From Sphingomonadaceae bacterium (lineage in GTDB: Bacteria > Pseudomonadota > Alphaproteobacteria > Sphingomonadales > Sphingomonadaceae), in assembly GCA_020630295.1 (NCBI GenBank), contig JAHDBR010000002.1, positions 29,045 through 85,438 of the forward strand: a stretch of 56,394 nt of DNA. Reading direction: 5' to 3'. The notes under the pieces were generated by a model that saw nothing but the letters and a program-made list of their open reading frames with translations, had not been told where the DNA came from and ran no database searches. The translations under genes and the position numbers were made by a program. Positions 53,604 through 56,394 of this stretch are shown one piece after another (positions within the stretch are counted from its first letter, which is position 1; every line of letters begins with the position of its first letter).

Positions 53604-55027
53604 ACATAGAAACGCTGAAAATCGTCGCGGCTGATATCATTCTATGGATCGCATTTGCGTGCTTTCTCGTCGTCGCTTTGCGCAACTCGATCAGCCTTTT
53701 GCAGCTGGCCATTGCGGGTTGGGTCTTCTCCACCCGTATCGAGCCAAGCGAAAGCGCGCGCGAATTGTGGCGGCGCTATGCCGATCTGGCGCTGCCGGTT
53801 AGCGTAATCGCCCCTGCCTTTAACGAGGAGCTTTCGATCGTTCAAAGTGTCAAAGCCCTGCTTGCTCTTGAACATCCGGATCATGAGATCATCGTGGTCA
53901 ATGATGGCTCCGCCGACAGCACGCTTGATGTACTGATCGAAGCATTTGACATGGAACCGGCTGACCTTCCGCAATTGGCAGAACTTCAGAAAACGCGCAT
54001 CCTGGGAACCTACAGTTCGCGGCGATTTGCGAATTTGCTGGTTGTGGATAAGGAAAACGGCAGGAAGGCTGATGCAGTCAACGCCGGGATCGGTTTCGCG
54101 CGGACGCCGCTGATCTGCATTATCGACGCGGATTCAATTATTGAAACTGACGGGCTGTTGCGCGCTTCAGAACCGTTCATGTTTGACGACGGCAAACTGG
54201 TTGCTGTCGGCGGCGCGGTTCGCATCGCGAATGGCTGCACGATTAAGGGCGGCGCGCTGCAGAAGATCGGCATTTCGAAGGGGATGCTCCCGCGCTTTCA
54301 GGTGGTCGAATATCTCCGTGCATTCCTGATGGCACGGGTCGCCCATGCGCACACCAACACGCTCATGCTGATTTCTGGTGCCTTCGGTCTGTTTCGCCGC
54401 TCGACTCTTATCGAGGTGGGCGGATACCGGCACGATACAGTTGGCGAGGATCTGGAGCTGGTTGTCCGGTTGCACCGCCATATGCGCGAGCAGAACCGCG
54501 ACTATCAGATCGCTTTCGTGCCTGACATCGTATGCTGGACCGAAGCGCCCGCCGAACTGGGCGGGCTCGATAATCAGCGCGGTCGGTGGCAGCAGGGGGC
54601 GATGGAGACGCTGCAACGCCATCGCCGGATGATCTTCAACCCCCGTTACGGGCGTATCGGGATGCTTGCTATGCCGCAGATCGTACTTGAGGATATTCTT
54701 GGCCCACCGGCAGAATTGGCCGGTTACCTTGTATTGCCTGCGGCCGCCTTGCTGGGTCTATTGTCGCCATGGATGGCTCTGGCGTTCTTTTTTGTGTCGG
54801 TTGTGTTCGGCTGCGCGCTGAGCGTGGGTACGTTGGCGCTAGAGGAAAAGCAGCTCCGCCGGACACCCAGCGCCCGCGACCTGACGAAACTCGGCATTGC
54901 TGCCGTTGTCGAAAACTTTGGCTACCGGCAGATCAATCTTTGGTACCGGCTTGGCGGCATCAAACGCTTCTTTCGCAATGACACGACATGGGCGGCAGTG
55001 CCCCGTGTCGGATTGGGGAATGAGTAG
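53600..55027 (+). CDS. GT2 processive membrane glycosyltransferase (PgaC/NodC/BcsA-like)
   Basis: The 475-residue enzyme has an N-terminal membrane helix (about 8-40), a GT-A catalytic domain and C-terminal helices (about 375-410). Motifs are APAFNEELSI, VVNDGSADST (Asp102), DAD at 176-178, GED at 282-284 and QRGRW at 326-330. QxxRW is the mark of processive beta-glycan synthases such as PgaC, NodC, HasA and BcsA. No PilZ domain is present. The start at 53600 is fixed by the overlap with the HEAT gene. With the YaiO-like barrel it should make and export an exopolysaccharide. The sugar cannot be read from sequence. Confidence 0.92.
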   Translation: MNIETLKIVAADIILWIAFACFLVVALRNSISLLQLAIAGWVFSTRIEPSESARELWRRYADLALPVSVIAPAFNEELSIVQSVKALLALEHPDHEIIVVNDGSADSTLDVLIEAFDMEPADLPQLAELQKTRILGTYSSRRFANLLVVDKENGRKADAVNAGIGFARTPLICIIDADSIIETDGLLRASEPFMFDDGKLVAVGGAVRIANGCTIKGGALQKIGISKGMLPRFQVVEYLRAFLMARVAHAHTNTLMLISGAFGLFRRSTLIEVGGYRHDTVGEDLELVVRLHRHMREQNRDYQIAFVPDIVCWTEAPAELGGLDNQRGRWQQGAMETLQRHRRMIFNPRYGRIGMLAMPQIVLEDILGPPAELAGYLVLPAAALLGLLSPWMALAFFFVSVVFGCALSVGTLALEEKQLRRTPSARDLTKLGIAAVVENFGYRQINLWYRLGGIKRFFRNDTTWAAVPRVGLGNE

Positions 55028-55045
55028 ACATGGCCTCGCGCAAGA

Positions 55046-56394
55046 CTAGTCGCTTGTGCCCGCGAAAAGGCGGAATCCCCACGCTGGCAGAGTAATAGTC
55101 TGCCCCGCTTCAATAACCACGTTTTCTCCGCGAAACTCCGAATAAGTTCCGGCTGGCAGTCCATCCGATAGAACAAATTGAGTTGTCTCGCCGTAGAAAT
55201 TGAACAGCCCCAAGACTTTGTTGCCCTTTTCTTCGCGGACCCATGCAAAGATACGGTTCGGCGTATCGGTTTCTACCTTCTGCATGCGCGCGCCCCACTG
55301 GCCATTTTCCAGAGCCGGATTGGCTTTACGAAAAGCGATCAGATCAGCGAGCAATTGCCCGTATTCACACCGCCTTGCGTCGCCCAGCTTGGCCCAATTG
55401 ATCGGATCCTTCTCGAAAAACTCAAGCCGTTTATCATTACATGCTTCCATCCCGTTATAGACTAGCGGGATGCCCTCGCCCGTAAATGCAAGTGCAGTCG
55501 CCGCTTCCAAGCCAGCCGCGTAGTTTTCCCGCACTGTACCTTCCCACGAGTTACTGTCGTGATTTTCTATATAGGTCATGCGCATGGCCTCACGGGGCCA
55601 CAAACTTTCGTTCTCTGCATAGTATCCGTAAAAGGCAGTCGGATTAGCTGCACCCTTGGCCACGTCTTTCGACGTGTGGTGCCAGTCCCAAGCATAGGTC
55701 GCATCGAATGCAGCACGGTGATATGCCGTTTCCTGCACTTCGCCGAGCATAAATACGGGACGAATTGCATTCAATCGGATGCGCATCGTGTCCCAGAAAT
55801 CAACTGGCACGTAACCGGCCACATCAGCGCGATATCCATCGACGCCAAATTCGCGGACCCAATATTCCATGGCTTCACCGATATGCTGGCGCACGCCCGG
55901 CTTGGTCCAGTCCAGATCAATGATATCCGACCAGTCCCACCAAGGGGTCGGACGAAAATTTCCGTCCCATGTCTTTTCGTACCAATCGGGCTGCTCGCTT
56001 GCCAGCGGATGATCCCAAGCAGTGTGATTGGCGACTAGATCCAGAATGACCTTGAAGCCCTGATCATGCGCCGCTTCAACCAAAGCCCGAAAATCCTCTT
56101 TGGTCCCGAATTCCGGATTAACGTCGTAATAGTCTTTGACCGAATACGGGGAGCCAAGCGTCCCTTTGCGATTCACTTGGCCAATCGGGTGAATTGGCAT
56201 CAGCCACAGAATATCAACGCCCAGTTTCCGTAACCTTGGCAATTCCTGCTGTACTGCTTTGAAGCTACCTTCTTCGCTGAACTGGCGCGTATTCACCTGG
56301 TAAATCACAGCATCGCGCGCCCAATCAGGATTTTCCAACTGGACGAACGGCTGCGGTGCCCAGTGCGCAGCCTGAGAGGCAGAGGCAGAGGCAG
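55046..56394 (-). CDS. Secreted GH13 alpha-amylase-family enzyme, 5' end beyond the window
   Basis: The protein runs off the window edge on its N-terminal side; at least 449 codons are present. The start of the visible part reads ASASASQAA, like the end of a signal peptide, so the enzyme should be exported. GH13 motifs are ILDLVANHTAW, DGYRADVAG (nucleophile Asp), MLGEVQE (acid/base Glu) and YIENHDSNSW (third acid). A C-terminal all-beta domain follows. It acts on alpha-glucans such as maltodextrin or starch. It converges with the GT2 operon, 18 bases apart. A TTG at 56338 is in frame but is not the likely start because the signal-like part precedes it. Confidence 0.9.
   Translation of the reverse strand, partial: ASASASQAAHWAPQPFVQLENPDWARDAVIYQVNTRQFSEEGSFKAVQQELPRLRKLGVDILWLMPIHPIGQVNRKGTLGSPYSVKDYYDVNPEFGTKEDFRALVEAAHDQGFKVILDLVANHTAWDHPLASEQPDWYEKTWDGNFRPTPWWDWSDIIDLDWTKPGVRQHIGEAMEYWVREFGVDGYRADVAGYVPVDFWDTMRIRLNAIRPVFMLGEVQETAYHRAAFDATYAWDWHHTSKDVAKGAANPTAFYGYYAENESLWPREAMRMTYIENHDSNSWEGTVRENYAAGLEAATALAFTGEGIPLVYNGMEACNDKRLEFFEKDPINWAKLGDARRCEYGQLLADLIAFRKANPALENGQWGARMQKVETDTPNRIFAWVREEKGNKVLGLFNFYGETTQFVLSDGLPAGTYSEFRGENVVIEAGQTITLPAWGFRLFAGTSD

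Noticed and set aside
56340-56394. GGCAGA-type hexamer repeat at the window end
   Set aside because: It is coding DNA for Ala-Ser repeats at the end of a signal peptide; too short and in frame to count as a functional repeat array.
1-56394. CRISPR arrays, tRNA or rRNA genes, insertion sequences, prophage
   Set aside because: Reading through the gaps and proteins I saw no regular repeat-spacer pattern, cloverleaf-like sequence, transposase or integrase; a dedicated search could still reveal a weak case.

Overview
The window looks like chromosomal core DNA of an alphaproteobacterium, most likely order Sphingomonadales (family Erythrobacteraceae is my best guess). This rests on protein style and on the order of genes (hemC-hemD-Mic60-like divergent from tsaD-gpsA; the Anbu/ATP-grasp/alpha-E/transglutaminase operon; a large TonB-dependent receptor; many start/stop overlaps of 4 or 8 nt). 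No species can be assigned without a search. I see no rRNA, tRNA, CRISPR array, transposase, integrase or prophage gene. The sequence is dense with genes and no gene-free stretch exceeds about 260 bases.

Layout. 1-760: a minus-strand mini-operon of two tiny paralogous membrane peptides and a minimal PspC, behind a good match to a sigma-54 promoter. 760-6330: recF, then a TesA-like lipoprotein esterase divergent from a YbbA/YbbP-type ABC system, then a DUF805 membrane protein. 6400-12010: a TonB-dependent receptor, typA/bipA and a short-chain dehydrogenase. 12100-15500: putP, a VOC protein, an extensin-like lipoprotein and a LuxR-type regulator with a degenerate receiver. 15500-20350: the Anbu proteasome-homologue operon and a lipase-like hydrolase. 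20470-25930: a DUF3617 lipoprotein, uvrB, an unknown lipoprotein and dsbD. 25960-30690: an orphan lasso-peptide-type B2 protease, a nucleotidyltransferase-family protein, an ABC exporter and a UbiH-family hydroxylase. 30690-36870: Mic60-like, hemD, hemC, then tsaD, gpsA and a polysaccharide flippase. 36950-40640: a VWA lipoprotein, an OmpA-like protein, a 49-residue membrane peptide, a membrane-anchored helix-hairpin-helix protein and a stand-alone receiver. 40720-49320: acyl-CoA and aromatic acid metabolism (acs, CitE-like lyase, glutaryl-CoA dehydrogenase, maleylacetoacetate isomerase, fumarylacetoacetase, thiolase-like protein, dicarboxylate symporter). 49380-56394: a subtilase, then a tightly coupled receiver/YaiO-like barrel/HEAT/GT2 synthase operon, then a secreted GH13 enzyme cut off by the window end.

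Best candidates for undescribed biology are: (1) the sigma-54-type promoter with twin micropeptides and PspC at the left end; (2) the four-gene, fully overlapping RR-YaiO-HEAT-GT2 operon, which reads as a complete exopolysaccharide synthesis and export unit; (3) the B2 protease/nucleotidyltransferase/ABC exporter group that lacks a lasso cyclase and precursor; (4) the Anbu operon followed by a regulator whose receiver has lost its phosphorylation residues and whose own promoter carries repeated TACG(T/C)A boxes. Functions of these systems are inferred, not proven by the sequence.
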